A stretch of 35,304 nucleotides of DNA from Akkermansia sp. GTDB lineage: Bacteria > Verrucomicrobiota > Verrucomicrobiia > Verrucomicrobiales > Akkermansiaceae. Positions within the stretch are counted from its first letter, which is position 1. The number at the start of each line of letters is the position of its first letter. The stretch spans positions 1-35,304 of the forward strand of contig JAFWZG010000007.1 in assembly GCA_017517385.1 (NCBI GenBank). Direction: 5' to 3'. Positions 16,296 through 24,256 of the stretch are shown in pieces. Position numbers and translations under genes: made by a program. The notes beneath the pieces are model-generated. The model had not been told where the DNA came from. It saw nothing but the letters and a program-made list of their open reading frames with translations, and did no database searches.

Positions 16296-16667
16296 TTAGG
16301 TATCATTATCATCTTTGCCTCTTCTGTCGCGCCAGCGGTAGAAGAGGTAAAGCATTTTCCGGGAGAGTGCATAGCCGCCACCCAGCCAGATTAGGCAGAT
16401 AAGCGTCCTTTTAGGATCTTTCCGTAGCGAGGAGTTCCAGCCCAACATCTCATAAAGGCTGCAGCCGGCTATGACTGTGACTAAAATATATCCCAGATAT
16501 ATCACCAGCAGTGCTAGTATGAAAGCGCTCCATTTGTGGCGTACTTCTTCATCCCTGAATAGCGTGAAGAGCGCCGCAGTAAGCAGGAGCAGAATGCAGG
16601 TGATGAATTGCTCAGCGTGTGCACTATCACGCAGCCAGCTAGTATCAGCAAGAATCGGTATCATCAT
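16296..16667 (-). CDS. Small multi-pass membrane protein, unknown function
   Basis: 123 residues with three predicted transmembrane helices: about 19-37 (QFITCILLLLTAALFTLF), 46-68 (SAFILALLVIYLGYILVTVIAG) and 86-106. The C-terminal tail is strongly charged (YRWRDRRGKDDNDT). No family is recognised. Its start overlaps the end of the L,D-transpeptidase-like gene by 23 bases, so it is the last cistron of the operon 17929-16296 and probably works with the other two products at the envelope. The exact start is uncertain because two Met codons stand together. Confidence 0.6.
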   Translation of the reverse strand: MMIPILADTSWLRDSAHAEQFITCILLLLTAALFTLFRDEEVRHKWSAFILALLVIYLGYILVTVIAGCSLYEMLGWNSSLRKDPKRTLICLIWLGGGYALSRKMLYLFYRWRDRRGKDDNDT

Positions 16668-17271
16668 AGGGCGTGTGGGTCGTTTCCGTGTGATTCCAGC
16701 CCGGTAGGATGTGCTGCCAGAAGATGTAATGGGGGCTCTGCCTCTCTGCCGCCATGCGTTCAGCTGTCATCCGGAAGGGATAAATCTGCACGGGAATAAA
16801 CTTAACTCCGGCTGAGAACGCTTCCTGTACCAGCGTGTAGAGTTCTTCTATCACCGCGTCCGTCATGGCAAAACAGCCAACGGAGGAGCTGCCCCCGTGC
16901 ACCATGATAAACGAGCCGGTTCGGCCTAGCATTTTATCATAGCTATTCGGGTAGCCAATGTTAAATGCCAAATAAAATCGGCTGCGGGGATTCATAGCAG
17001 CCGGGTGCAGGCGGTAGAAGCCTTCCGGTGCTTGGTGGTCTCCCTCGCGCGTTTTAGGGCCGATTGTGCCGCTCATAGCGGCGATTGAGTAGGTTTTCAG
17101 GTGTTCCCAATGTCGGGATGCTTCCTGCACGTAGAGCTCCAGTATGCGCTCTTCTTTGATAATGCGGAGGAAAACCGGTTTTCCAAAGTGCGCTCCCAGC
17201 TCGGCGAGGCAGTGCTGCCTCGCCATAGCTACACGGAGCTCCGGTGGGATGATGGTAGGCTCCGTCTTCAT
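16645..17271 (-). CDS. L,D-transpeptidase catalytic domain protein (YkuD family, YafK-like)
   Basis: 208 residues. The catalytic signature of the YkuD fold lies at about 122-136: His125 in MVHGGSSS, then Ser130, Gly132 and the nucleophile Cys133 in SVGCFAM. The SVGCFAM version and the preceding GEGFYRL-like block (PEGFYRLHP, 82-90) are typical of the YafK/ErfK-type subgroup, which acts on peptidoglycan cross-links or on lipoprotein attachment. I see no signal peptide or transmembrane helix in the first 40 residues, which is odd for an enzyme that should meet murein outside the cytoplasm. It lies 13 bases after a membrane-protein gene and overlaps a second one, so these may provide membrane context. 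Family assignment is firm; the exact reaction is not. Confidence 0.85.
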   Translation of the reverse strand: MKTEPTIIPPELRVAMARQHCLAELGAHFGKPVFLRIIKEERILELYVQEASRHWEHLKTYSIAAMSGTIGPKTREGDHQAPEGFYRLHPAAMNPRSRFYLAFNIGYPNSYDKMLGRTGSFIMVHGGSSSVGCFAMTDAVIEELYTLVQEAFSAGVKFIPVQIYPFRMTAERMAAERQSPHYIFWQHILPGWNHTETTHTPYDDTDSC

Positions 17272-17284
17272 GCGGATAAGTAGG

Positions 17285-17929
17285 TTATGATTTGCTGCGC
17301 TTTATGCAGGCTTCAAAAATGGCCATCATCAGCGCATAGATGAGCAGGAAGCAGGCGGGAAGGGCAGAGGAGAGCCACGGGGCCATGCGGAAAGAGGCCG
17401 CCAGCCCTTCGGGCTGAGGGCGGCCCATGCTCAGCCATGTGTCTACGCTGGAACCGAGAATCCATGACAGCAGCAGCCAGAGAGCATAACAGCAAATGGC
17501 TGTCAGGAAGACTCGCACTTGGTCTTTGGCGCAGAAGCAACTCAGTAACCACAGCACGGGCACCAGCCAGTAGATGACAGGGAACTTCACTGAGATGTCC
17601 GCATAGCCGGCTGCTTTCACTAGCTCGAAAAATTTAGGGGTGATGGCCGCTTCCAGTCCGCCGGCTATCATTACCAGCTCAGCGAGCAGCAGGAAACTCA
17701 TGATGCTGAAAATAACATTCCAGACACCGCCCAGCCACTTCATCGCGAGAAACTGTAGAGCAATGATGATAATCCAGCCATATTTGGCCGGGGAATTGCT
17801 GAGCATATTGAGAAAATTTTTCCAGAGTTCGCTAGAGGTCAGCCCTGTTACTGCATCCTGGCAGGCGGAGGCAAGCATGACCAGAAGAATGAGCAGCAGA
17901 ACCTGAGAAGATGTCTTTACAATCGCCAT
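17285..17929 (-). CDS. Multi-pass membrane protein, unknown function
   Basis: 214 residues with about six hydrophobic segments: an N-terminal one (8-25, VLLLILLVMLASAC), then about 50-64, 68-90, 115-132, 136-160 and 185-205. The first could be a lipoprotein-type signal peptide (LASAC, Cys23) or a true helix. No sequence family is recognised. It is the first gene of a three-gene minus operon with its own promoter 9 bases ahead of the ATG. The following L,D-transpeptidase-like gene suggests an envelope role, but that is inferred from position alone. Confidence 0.65.
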   Translation of the reverse strand: MAIVKTSSQVLLLILLVMLASACQDAVTGLTSSELWKNFLNMLSNSPAKYGWIIIIALQFLAMKWLGGVWNVIFSIMSFLLLAELVMIAGGLEAAITPKFFELVKAAGYADISVKFPVIYWLVPVLWLLSCFCAKDQVRVFLTAICCYALWLLLSWILGSSVDTWLSMGRPQPEGLAASFRMAPWLSSALPACFLLIYALMMAIFEACIKRSKS

Positions 17930-17938
17930 AACTACTAC

Positions 17939-17968
17939 ATTCTAATCCATCGCCCCCCCGTGAGTCAA
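17939..17968 (-). promoter_or_regulatory. Promoter of the membrane protein / L,D-transpeptidase operon
   Basis: On the minus strand: TTGACT (17963-17968), an 18-base spacer and TAGAAT (17939-17944). Nine bases separate the -10 box from the ATG at 17929. Confidence 0.65.
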
Positions 17969-18019
17969 GGGCAATATTTGCAAAAGTGTGGCCTGATGCC
18001 ACGTGGGCGCAATAAAGTG

Positions 18020-18048
18020 TTGCTAAATCATGCCTGACGGGGTATACT
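18020..18048 (+). promoter_or_regulatory. Promoter of the small membrane protein gene
   Basis: TTGCTA (18020-18025), a 17-base spacer and TATACT (18043-18048), nine bases before the ATG at 18058, predicting a leader of no more than a few bases. Confidence 0.65.
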
Positions 18049-18057
18049 CGGGAGCGT

Positions 18058-18429
18058 ATGAGCGAAGAGCCTGAGGATTACAATGCATTTGGAAAGTGGG
18101 ATGCTGTGGGTGCTGCGGCAATGCTTGGTATTGTGCCGGCAGTGTTTCATTTCATTTTCAATGATCATGATATTCCCGGCACCATTTCTTGGGCGATTAT
18201 ATCACCGATTGCTGCTGCAGGCGTGTATCTGCTTGGCTTTGTGATGGATGGCAAGGCTGTGGGGCGAATTGTAAACCTTGTCGGCATGGTGCTGACGGTC
18301 ATCTATATCATCATCGGTTATTTTCTGTGGCGGGAGGCCGTGGAGCGTATTTTCCCGACGTCGCTGCCCGCGCAGGAGGAAGCCGCCGCTTCCGCTGAGG
18401 CGGCGTCCACTACGAGCCAATCTCAATGA
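18058..18429 (+). CDS. Small membrane protein, unknown function
   Basis: 123 residues with three predicted transmembrane helices: about 15-33 (AVGAAAMLGIVPAVFHFIF), 42-62 and 69-92 (IVNLVGMVLTVIYIIIGYFL). The C-terminal tail is Ala/Glu/Ser-rich (PAQEEAAASAEAASTTSQSQ) and probably disordered. No family is recognised. Its last 20 bases overlap the 3' end of the convergent metallophosphoesterase gene. Its start is fixed by the -10 box only nine bases upstream. Confidence 0.65.
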   Translation: MSEEPEDYNAFGKWDAVGAAAMLGIVPAVFHFIFNDHDIPGTISWAIISPIAAAGVYLLGFVMDGKAVGRIVNLVGMVLTVIYIIIGYFLWREAVERIFPTSLPAQEEAAASAEAASTTSQSQ

Positions 18430-19261
18430 TATTGATTTCCGGCGGGCAGAAGAAGCGCATGCCCCATATACTGCCCACACCACGTGAAACATATACGCGC
18501 CGTTCGCCCTCAAAGGTGTAGAGGCCGGCAGGCATGGAGGATCGGAAGCTGACGTACCTATCCGCAAAGGGGATTCCCAGCTGGCCGCCGTGGGTGTGCC
18601 CGGAGAGCATGAGGTCCCAGTCGTACTGGCGAAGCAGCCAGCGGCTTTCGGGATCATGAGAGAGCAGAAGCACGGCCGTGGGCTCTTCGCCGACCGATTT
18701 CATGCAGAGCTGCGGGGCTTCATCTCCTTCATTCCAGTCTCCCAGCCCGACGATCCTTATTTTTCCTTGCTGGGGCGTTTCAAAATCCACAGCCTGATTG
18801 TGCAGTAGAGTAACGCCGGCGGTGTTTAGCACGCGTTCTACTTGTTCCTGTTTCTCGTAATCATGATTTCCGAGAATGGCGTATGTGGGGGCAATGGCTG
18901 TCAGCTCGCGGAAGCCGTTTACTACCCAGCGTGTACGGCGGAAGCGTTCATCTGCCGTCACCAAATCACCGCAAAAGACGATGAGGTTCGGCTTTTGCCT
19001 GCGCAGCTCTTCCACTACCAGAGCTAATAGCTTGGGATTATTATGCAGGTCCGATATAAGGGCAATCCGCAGAGGCCCTGAGCCAGGTAGAGCTTCTGCG
19101 GGTAAGGTGATGGTGTTGCACTCCGGATGCGCCGCCTCCCAGCCGCCTATGACTTCTGCTCCGCATTTGCAGAGCAGGGCTGCCAGCGCCAGCGTTACAT
19201 AACGGTATTTATTCCGTATAACGTGGTCTGTGCCGCGGCGGATGAGGTGGGGATTCCTCAT
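18410..19261 (-). CDS. Membrane-associated metallophosphoesterase (YkuE/YaeI-type)
   Basis: 283 residues. A basic N terminus and one hydrophobic stretch (about 20-34, RYVTLALAALLCKCG) anchor or export it. The calcineurin-like metal site is complete: SDLHN (Asp71, His73), GDLVT (Asp99), GNHDYE (Asn132, His133), a later His in LLLSHDPE, and GHTHGGQLG. The GHTHGGQ version is typical of the YkuE/YaeI/LpxG branch, which includes membrane phosphodiesterases and UDP-2,3-diacylglucosamine hydrolases of lipid A synthesis, so a role as an LpxH substitute is possible but unproven. The start lies 15 bases after the stop of the M29 peptidase gene, so it closes the aroB operon. Its stop overlaps the convergent gene at 18058-18429 by 20 bases. 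Confidence 0.85.
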   Translation of the reverse strand: MRNPHLIRRGTDHVIRNKYRYVTLALAALLCKCGAEVIGGWEAAHPECNTITLPAEALPGSGPLRIALISDLHNNPKLLALVVEELRRQKPNLIVFCGDLVTADERFRRTRWVVNGFRELTAIAPTYAILGNHDYEKQEQVERVLNTAGVTLLHNQAVDFETPQQGKIRIVGLGDWNEGDEAPQLCMKSVGEEPTAVLLLSHDPESRWLLRQYDWDLMLSGHTHGGQLGIPFADRYVSFRSSMPAGLYTFEGERRVYVSRGVGSIWGMRFFCPPEINIIEIGS

Positions 19262-19276
19262 GGAGTGCTGTGGGGA

Positions 19277-20383
19277 TTACTGTTTGGCGTTGAAAAGGGA
19301 CAGCTCAGGGTCTAAGAAGACGCCATCCTTGCGGATGAGCTTGCCATCAAAGTAAATCTCGCCGCCACCATATTCCGGGCGCTGAATGCAGACCAAATCC
19401 CAGTGAATGGCGGATTCATTGCCATTTGGGGCTTCGTCGTAGCACTGCCCGGGAGTCAGGTGGAAGGAGCCTGCAATCTTCTCGTCAAAGAGAATATCGC
19501 GCATGGGGTGAAGCACGTGCGGATTCACACCGAGCGCGAACTCGCCGATGTAGCGGGCACCATCATCCGTATCCAGAATCTTGTTCAGGGCCTCATCATT
19601 GCCATTGCAGTGGGCCTCCACAATTTTGCCGTTTTCGAAGCGGAAGCTCACGCCGTCAAAGGGAATGCCGTGGTAAATGGTGGGGGCGTTGTAAGTGATG
19701 GTGCCGTTAATGCTGTCACGCACGGGAGCAGTGTACACCTCGCCATCCGGTATATTGCAGTCACCGGCGCAGAGAATAGCCGGTATTCCCTTGATGCTGA
19801 AGCGTAAATCCGTGCCGGGACCAACGATGCGTACCTCATCCGTGGCCTCCATCATGGCCTTGAGTTTCAGCATGCCCTCCTTCATAGCGGCGTAGTCAGC
19901 CAAGCAGCAGCGGAAGTAGAAGTCCTCGAAATCTTCCGTGCTCATGCCGGCAGCCTGAGCCATGCTGGGGGTGGGCCATGCAAGCACCGTCCATTTGCGC
20001 TGATTGACGGTGAGGTCACTGGCGGGCTTCATGTGCTTGCTAACGATTTTCATGCACTCAGCGGGCACGTCAGCTAACTCGAAGCTATTATAATCACCAT
20101 AGAATACAATGTTTACGGCCATGTCCTGAGCGCGCTGCAGGCGGTAACGGCCTTCCAGCTCGTATTGCTCCTCAGTGGCGGCCATCTGGAGCTCGCGGTT
20201 AATGGCGGCATGGCTGATATCCACATGGGGGATACCTCCTGCACGACGCACGGCGCGGATAAGCTCCACGACCATGGCGTCCGGGATGTCCAGCATGCGC
20301 AGGTTGACGTGCTCACCGGGTTGTACTCGTACAGCGTAACCTACTACCTGCTCAGCGAGTTTCTGATAACGGGGATCTTTCAT
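19277..20383 (-). CDS. M29 family aminopeptidase, downstream copy
   Basis: Metal-dependent aminopeptidase of the thermophilic-type M29 family (AmpS/AmpT), 368 residues, cytoplasmic. Likely metal ligands are Glu215 in NIPDGEVYTAP, Glu281 in GEFALG, His308 in GSFHLTPG, and His327/Asp329 in IHWDLV. The N-terminal YAVRVQPGEHVNLRM block and the GPGTDLRFSIKG block (188-199) are also family marks. The next gene upstream is a close paralogue, separated by four bases, so the two arose by tandem duplication. No Shine-Dalgarno is visible. The family makes dimers and removes N-terminal residues from peptides; the residue preference of this one cannot be read. Confidence 0.93.
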   Translation of the reverse strand: MKDPRYQKLAEQVVGYAVRVQPGEHVNLRMLDIPDAMVVELIRAVRRAGGIPHVDISHAAINRELQMAATEEQYELEGRYRLQRAQDMAVNIVFYGDYNSFELADVPAECMKIVSKHMKPASDLTVNQRKWTVLAWPTPSMAQAAGMSTEDFEDFYFRCCLADYAAMKEGMLKLKAMMEATDEVRIVGPGTDLRFSIKGIPAILCAGDCNIPDGEVYTAPVRDSINGTITYNAPTIYHGIPFDGVSFRFENGKIVEAHCNGNDEALNKILDTDDGARYIGEFALGVNPHVLHPMRDILFDEKIAGSFHLTPGQCYDEAPNGNESAIHWDLVCIQRPEYGGGEIYFDGKLIRKDGVFLDPELSLFNAKQ

Positions 20384-20387
20384 GATA

Positions 20388-21497
20388 TCAGTCCATTACG
20401 GGGTTGAGAATAGCCAGCTCGGGATCGGTGAAGATGCCGTCCATACGGATGAGCTCGCCATCAAAGTAAATTTCACCGCCGCCGTAGTCTGCACGCTGGA
20501 TGCATACCATATCCCAGTGCACCTGAGAGCGGTTTCCGTTGTCGCAGTTTTCGTAGGCCTGACCGGGGGTGAAGTGGAAGGAACCACCGATTTTCTCGTC
20601 GAAGAGAATGTCGCGCATCGGCTTCAGGATGAAGGGGTTCACGCCGAGGGCGAACTCGCCGATGAAGCGTGCACCTTCGTCGGAATCCAGAATCTTGTTC
20701 AGGGCCTCGTCATTGCCATTGCAGTGGGCTTCCACAATCTTGCCGTCCTTGAAGGTGAGGCGGATGCCGTCAAAGGGAATACCTTGGAAGAGAGTGGGGG
20801 CAGTGTAGTGAATGGTGCCGTTCACGCTGTCCTTAATGGGGGCGGTGAATACCTCGCCATCCGGTATGTTCATCTCACCGGCGCAGGGGATGGCAGGCAT
20901 ACCCTTGATGCTGAAGCGCAGGTCCGTACCCGGGCCCACGATGTGCACCTCATCGGTCTTCATCATGCGCTCGGCTAGCTTGTCCATGGCTGCTTTCAGG
21001 GCATCATAGTCAGCCAAGCAGCAGCGGAAGTAGAAGTCCTCAAAGGATTCCGTGCTCATGCCGGCTCCCTGTGCCATGGAAGGGGTGGGCCAGCGCAGCA
21101 CGCACCACTTGGTCTTGCAAACGCGGTGGTTATGTACGGGGCGCATGTGCTTCATAGCCAGCTTCATGGCCTCTGCAGGCACGGAGGAGTTCTCGAAGCT
21201 GTTGCTACCGCCACGGATGGCGATGTAGGCGTCCATTTTCTGCATTTCTGCCAGCTCGAGGCCGGCGATGCTTTCGTACTGGTCATCCGTGGCACCGGCG
21301 AGCATTTCGCGGGTTACGCGGCTGTGGCGCAGATTGATGTGCGGGTGGCCACCGGCGGCACGCACGGCGCGGATGAGTTCGATGGCGATTTCATCCGGCG
21401 CGTCGATAATCTCCAGCAGCACGTGCTCACCGGGTTGCACACGGCAGGAGTGGGATATGAGGCTCTGGGCGAGCTGAGTCGTTCTCGGATCTGTCAT
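20388..21497 (-). CDS. M29 family aminopeptidase, upstream copy
   Basis: 369 residues and the closest relative of the gene just downstream. The C-terminal halves are nearly superimposable (TDEVHIVGPGTDLRFSIKG, EAHCNGNDEALNKILD, IGEFALGVNPF). The same ligand positions are kept: Glu in NIPDGEVFTAP, Glu in GEFALG, His in GSFHFTPG, and His/Asp in VHWDMV. The N-terminal halves differ more, especially around residues 60-130, which suggests separate substrate preferences. It lies 33 bases downstream of aroB. Its stop is four bases before the start of the second copy. Confidence 0.93.
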   Translation of the reverse strand: MTDPRTTQLAQSLISHSCRVQPGEHVLLEIIDAPDEIAIELIRAVRAAGGHPHINLRHSRVTREMLAGATDDQYESIAGLELAEMQKMDAYIAIRGGSNSFENSSVPAEAMKLAMKHMRPVHNHRVCKTKWCVLRWPTPSMAQGAGMSTESFEDFYFRCCLADYDALKAAMDKLAERMMKTDEVHIVGPGTDLRFSIKGMPAIPCAGEMNIPDGEVFTAPIKDSVNGTIHYTAPTLFQGIPFDGIRLTFKDGKIVEAHCNGNDEALNKILDSDEGARFIGEFALGVNPFILKPMRDILFDEKIGGSFHFTPGQAYENCDNGNRSQVHWDMVCIQRADYGGGEIYFDGELIRMDGIFTDPELAILNPVMD

Positions 21498-21530
21498 GAT
21501 TGTTTCTCGTGGTGTGGATTAAAAGATATA

Positions 21531-22640
21531 TTAAATTTTGGTGGTGAGTAGTTTCATGGCTTCGCAGAGGTCTTCCTTTGTTACCTCGTTGGAGAGCACC
21601 GGTTCTCCGAGGGCTTTTAGCAGCACGAATCGGATAGTGCCGCCGCTGAACTTCTTATCACTTGCCGTGAACTTCAGTGCGCGTTCCACGCTTACATGCT
21701 CCGGCAGTGTCAGCGGAAGCTCCAGTGCAGCTAGGGTGTCCAGTATCTCTTTCTCATCTGTTGCACTCAGGCCGCAGTATTTACGGGAGAGCCACAGCGC
21801 TCCGCGCAGCCCTAAGCTCACTACTTCGCCGTGCAGCAGCTCGCCATACGGTACGCTGGCTTCAACGCCGTGGCCGAGGGTGTGGCCGAGGTTCAGGAAA
21901 GCACGCACTCCCTGCGTTTCCTTCTCGTCTTCTTCCACGATACGGGCTTTAATGGCGATATTTTCTGCGATGATATTAGGAAGTCTGTCGATGGTGTTCA
22001 GGGTGAAGCCGAGGTCTATTTCATCAGCCAGTTGGCGCAGTGTTTGCAGCATGCGGGGCTTGCGGATGGCCGCGTGTTTCACCATCTCGGCCATACCTTC
22101 TCGCAGCACGCGGGGGGGCAGCGAGAGCAGGGTGGTGGGATCCGCTATCACCATGGACGGCTGGTGGAACGCACCGATGAGATTTTTGCCGCCCTCGATA
22201 TCCACGGCGGTTTTTCCGCCCACGGAGCTGTCCACCTGTGCCATCACGGTTGTGGGAATCTGGATGAAGGGAATGCCTCGGTAGTAAATGGAGGCGATGA
22301 AGCCAGCCATGTCACCCACCACGCCACCGCCCAGAGCCACCACGAAGCTGCTGCGGTCATGGCCTTCTTCCACCATTTCATTCACAATCTGCTCCACGGT
22401 GGTGAGGTTCTTGCTCTGCTCCCCGGCCTCGAAGACATGCAGTGAGGTGCTGAACCCTGAGTCAGTGAGGCTCTGGATGACTTTTTCGCCGTAAAGCGGG
22501 TATACATTGCTGTCCGTAATGACGGCGGCTTTTCCGGTCATGCGCAGGCGACCGGTGAGGTACCCCACGGCGTCCAGTGAGTTGTTTTCCACGTGCACGT
22601 TGTAGGAGCGCGCACCGAGTGACAGGGTGACTGTAGGCAT
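21531..22640 (-). CDS. aroB: 3-dehydroquinate synthase
   Basis: Second step of the shikimate pathway: converts DAHP to 3-dehydroquinate with NAD and a divalent metal. 369 residues from the chosen start. The family landmarks are present: the NAD-binding GGGVVGDMAGF, then IPTTVMAQVDSSVGGKTAVD, KNLIGAFHQP, the REGMAEMVKH block, and the metal-binding His in LNLGHTLGHGVE with LLHGEVVSLG after it. The ATG at 22640 was chosen because the in-frame ATG at 22649 overlaps the -10 box and the codon at 22676 is inside the -35 box. It heads the operon with the two M29 peptidases and the phosphoesterase, which have no obvious link to aromatic synthesis. Confidence 0.96.
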   Translation of the reverse strand: MPTVTLSLGARSYNVHVENNSLDAVGYLTGRLRMTGKAAVITDSNVYPLYGEKVIQSLTDSGFSTSLHVFEAGEQSKNLTTVEQIVNEMVEEGHDRSSFVVALGGGVVGDMAGFIASIYYRGIPFIQIPTTVMAQVDSSVGGKTAVDIEGGKNLIGAFHQPSMVIADPTTLLSLPPRVLREGMAEMVKHAAIRKPRMLQTLRQLADEIDLGFTLNTIDRLPNIIAENIAIKARIVEEDEKETQGVRAFLNLGHTLGHGVEASVPYGELLHGEVVSLGLRGALWLSRKYCGLSATDEKEILDTLAALELPLTLPEHVSVERALKFTASDKKFSGGTIRFVLLKALGEPVLSNEVTKEDLCEAMKLLTTKI

Positions 22641-22647
22641 GGGCGGC

Positions 22648-22676
22648 ATTATACGCGCGCGCAGCGCAACCTGCAA
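22648..22676 (-). promoter_or_regulatory. aroB promoter
   Basis: On the minus strand: TTGCAG (22671-22676), a 17-base spacer and a perfect TATAAT (22648-22653). Seven bases separate it from the ATG at 22640. This placement rules out longer versions of AroB. Confidence 0.75.
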
Positions 22677-22709
22677 GGCTTTATTGTGTACGTTGATCGG
22701 AAATCACGC

Positions 22710-22739
22710 TTGACGTGAGGCAGGGCCGTTTGCTAGAAT
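22710..22739 (+). promoter_or_regulatory. Promoter of the first ankyrin protein gene
   Basis: TTGACG (22710-22715), an 18-base spacer and TAGAAT (22734-22739). The ATG at 22740 touches the -10 box and cannot be transcribed; the ATG at 22746 would be at or next to the transcription start. Confidence 0.7.
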
Positions 22740-22745
22740 ATGGCC

Positions 22746-24209
22746 ATGCATAACATGCTGGAAAAGTTTCTTTTGAAGGGAGGTTGGGTGCTTCTTTTTT
22801 TCATCGTCAGTTTTGTATGGGCATGGTTGAGATATACGAAACGTACCAAGAAGATGGTGGAGGCCATTGAGGCTGGGAACGCGAAGCTCCTTCGTGTTGA
22901 GGTGCAAAGGCTGCGCTCGGAGCTGCAGGAAGATGACTTTGAGATGCTGACGCCTTTTCTGGAGCTGGCCGTTATTCAGAATCAGCCTGAGTGCATGAAG
23001 GTGCTGCTGGAGCTGGGGGATGCCGCTCGCCTGCAGCTGCGTACCAAGGAAGAGGAGGATGCTGATTTGCTGAGTCTTGCCGTGGAGTACTCCTCGCCTG
23101 AGATGCTGCGCTTGTTGCTCTCTGCCGGTATGAGGCCTGAGGTGGAAGATGGATCGCCGCCGTGGATGCGATGCTGCCTGAAGGGGGATGTGGCAAGTGC
23201 TCGGGTGCTGGCGGAGTTTGGCGCGGATGTGATGACGCCGGAGCAGATGGAGGAAAACTCCGGTCTGTCTGCTCTTCATGCTGTGGTATATGGCTGGTAC
23301 TATAATCCTACGGCCTCAGCGGCAATGGCGCGTTATCTGCTTGAGGAGCACGGGGATGACGTGAATGCCTGTTCTCCTGCCGGTAATACCCCCTTGGATC
23401 TCGCTTGTGATGAGACTCACGTGGGCTATGAAGGTAATGATGAGCTGCAGCGCATCCTGAAGGCTGCCGGCGGTCTCCGTGGTCGTAGCTTGCGTGTGCC
23501 GCAGCCCGCTTATGCCGGTCGCGTCTTTGTGGCGGGGGCATTGCCGGAGCATACTCATTTATGCTCAGAACTTCCTGCCGGAGTGCGAGTGACTCCGCAT
23601 GAGGGGGCATGGAAGAAGGGTACGCTGGCGGATGAACTGGCATCCACAGCGCTTGGGGAGGATATTGTGGCCGGTATTCTGACTCACACGGCCTATATTG
23701 AAGTTTCCGTGCAGGGGGAAATGTGGGAGGATCCGATTGCTGTGGCCGAGCGCGCTTGCAGTGTGTTACAGCGCCTTTCAGTGCTGGACGGCGTGGTGGG
23801 GTTGCAATTCCAGCATTTTTACGGACGCCGCTTCAATGAGGATGATGAGGGCTTCAATCCCCTGAACCTTGTGGAGCTTTGTCCCGGCAAGGCGGAGGAT
23901 GGTACCTGTGTCATCGGAACAAATGATATGACCGACTACGGCTTGCAGGAGTTTGAAGTCGTGGTGCCGGCAGAAGTGGTGGCGGGGAGAAATCTTTCTC
24001 CGTTTGAACCGCTGTACGTGCTTCTGAAACAGGCCGTGGACGGTACGACTGCGCTGGAGGTGAACCATACCCTCACCCTTTGCGGGCTCTTCTCCACTCT
24101 TGATTGGGGGGAGCATGTGAGCTCGCGTAATACAGGCTTCCGCGTGTTTCTCAGCGCAGAGGAAACGCCGGAATCGTACCTCCGTGTTATGGATGAGCCT
24201 GAGGCGTAA
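22746..24209 (+). CDS. Membrane-anchored ankyrin-repeat protein with C-terminal alpha/beta domain
   Basis: 487 residues. One N-terminal transmembrane helix (about 11-27, WVLLFFIVSFVWAWLRY) is followed by a basic stop-transfer and ankyrin-type repeats (about 35-245). Examples are LELAVIQNQPECMKVLLELG, LSLAVEYSSPEMLRLLLSAG and NTPLDLACDETHVGYEGND. The C-terminal half (about 260-480) is another domain; the segment CVIGTNDMTDYGLQEFEVVVPAE resembles DUF4261-type domains, though I am not sure. The start at 22746 is set by the promoter. A second ankyrin protein follows 47 bases downstream. With the helix N-terminal and the repeats after a basic patch, the repeats probably face the cytoplasm. The role is likely protein binding; targets are unknown. 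Confidence 0.75.
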   Translation: MHNMLEKFLLKGGWVLLFFIVSFVWAWLRYTKRTKKMVEAIEAGNAKLLRVEVQRLRSELQEDDFEMLTPFLELAVIQNQPECMKVLLELGDAARLQLRTKEEEDADLLSLAVEYSSPEMLRLLLSAGMRPEVEDGSPPWMRCCLKGDVASARVLAEFGADVMTPEQMEENSGLSALHAVVYGWYYNPTASAAMARYLLEEHGDDVNACSPAGNTPLDLACDETHVGYEGNDELQRILKAAGGLRGRSLRVPQPAYAGRVFVAGALPEHTHLCSELPAGVRVTPHEGAWKKGTLADELASTALGEDIVAGILTHTAYIEVSVQGEMWEDPIAVAERACSVLQRLSVLDGVVGLQFQHFYGRRFNEDDEGFNPLNLVELCPGKAEDGTCVIGTNDMTDYGLQEFEVVVPAEVVAGRNLSPFEPLYVLLKQAVDGTTALEVNHTLTLCGLFSTLDWGEHVSSRNTGFRVFLSAEETPESYLRVMDEPEA

Positions 24210-24256
24210 GTTTGTGCTGGACAGGGCGTGAGCCCTCTGCTATAAGTGGGGGTGAT

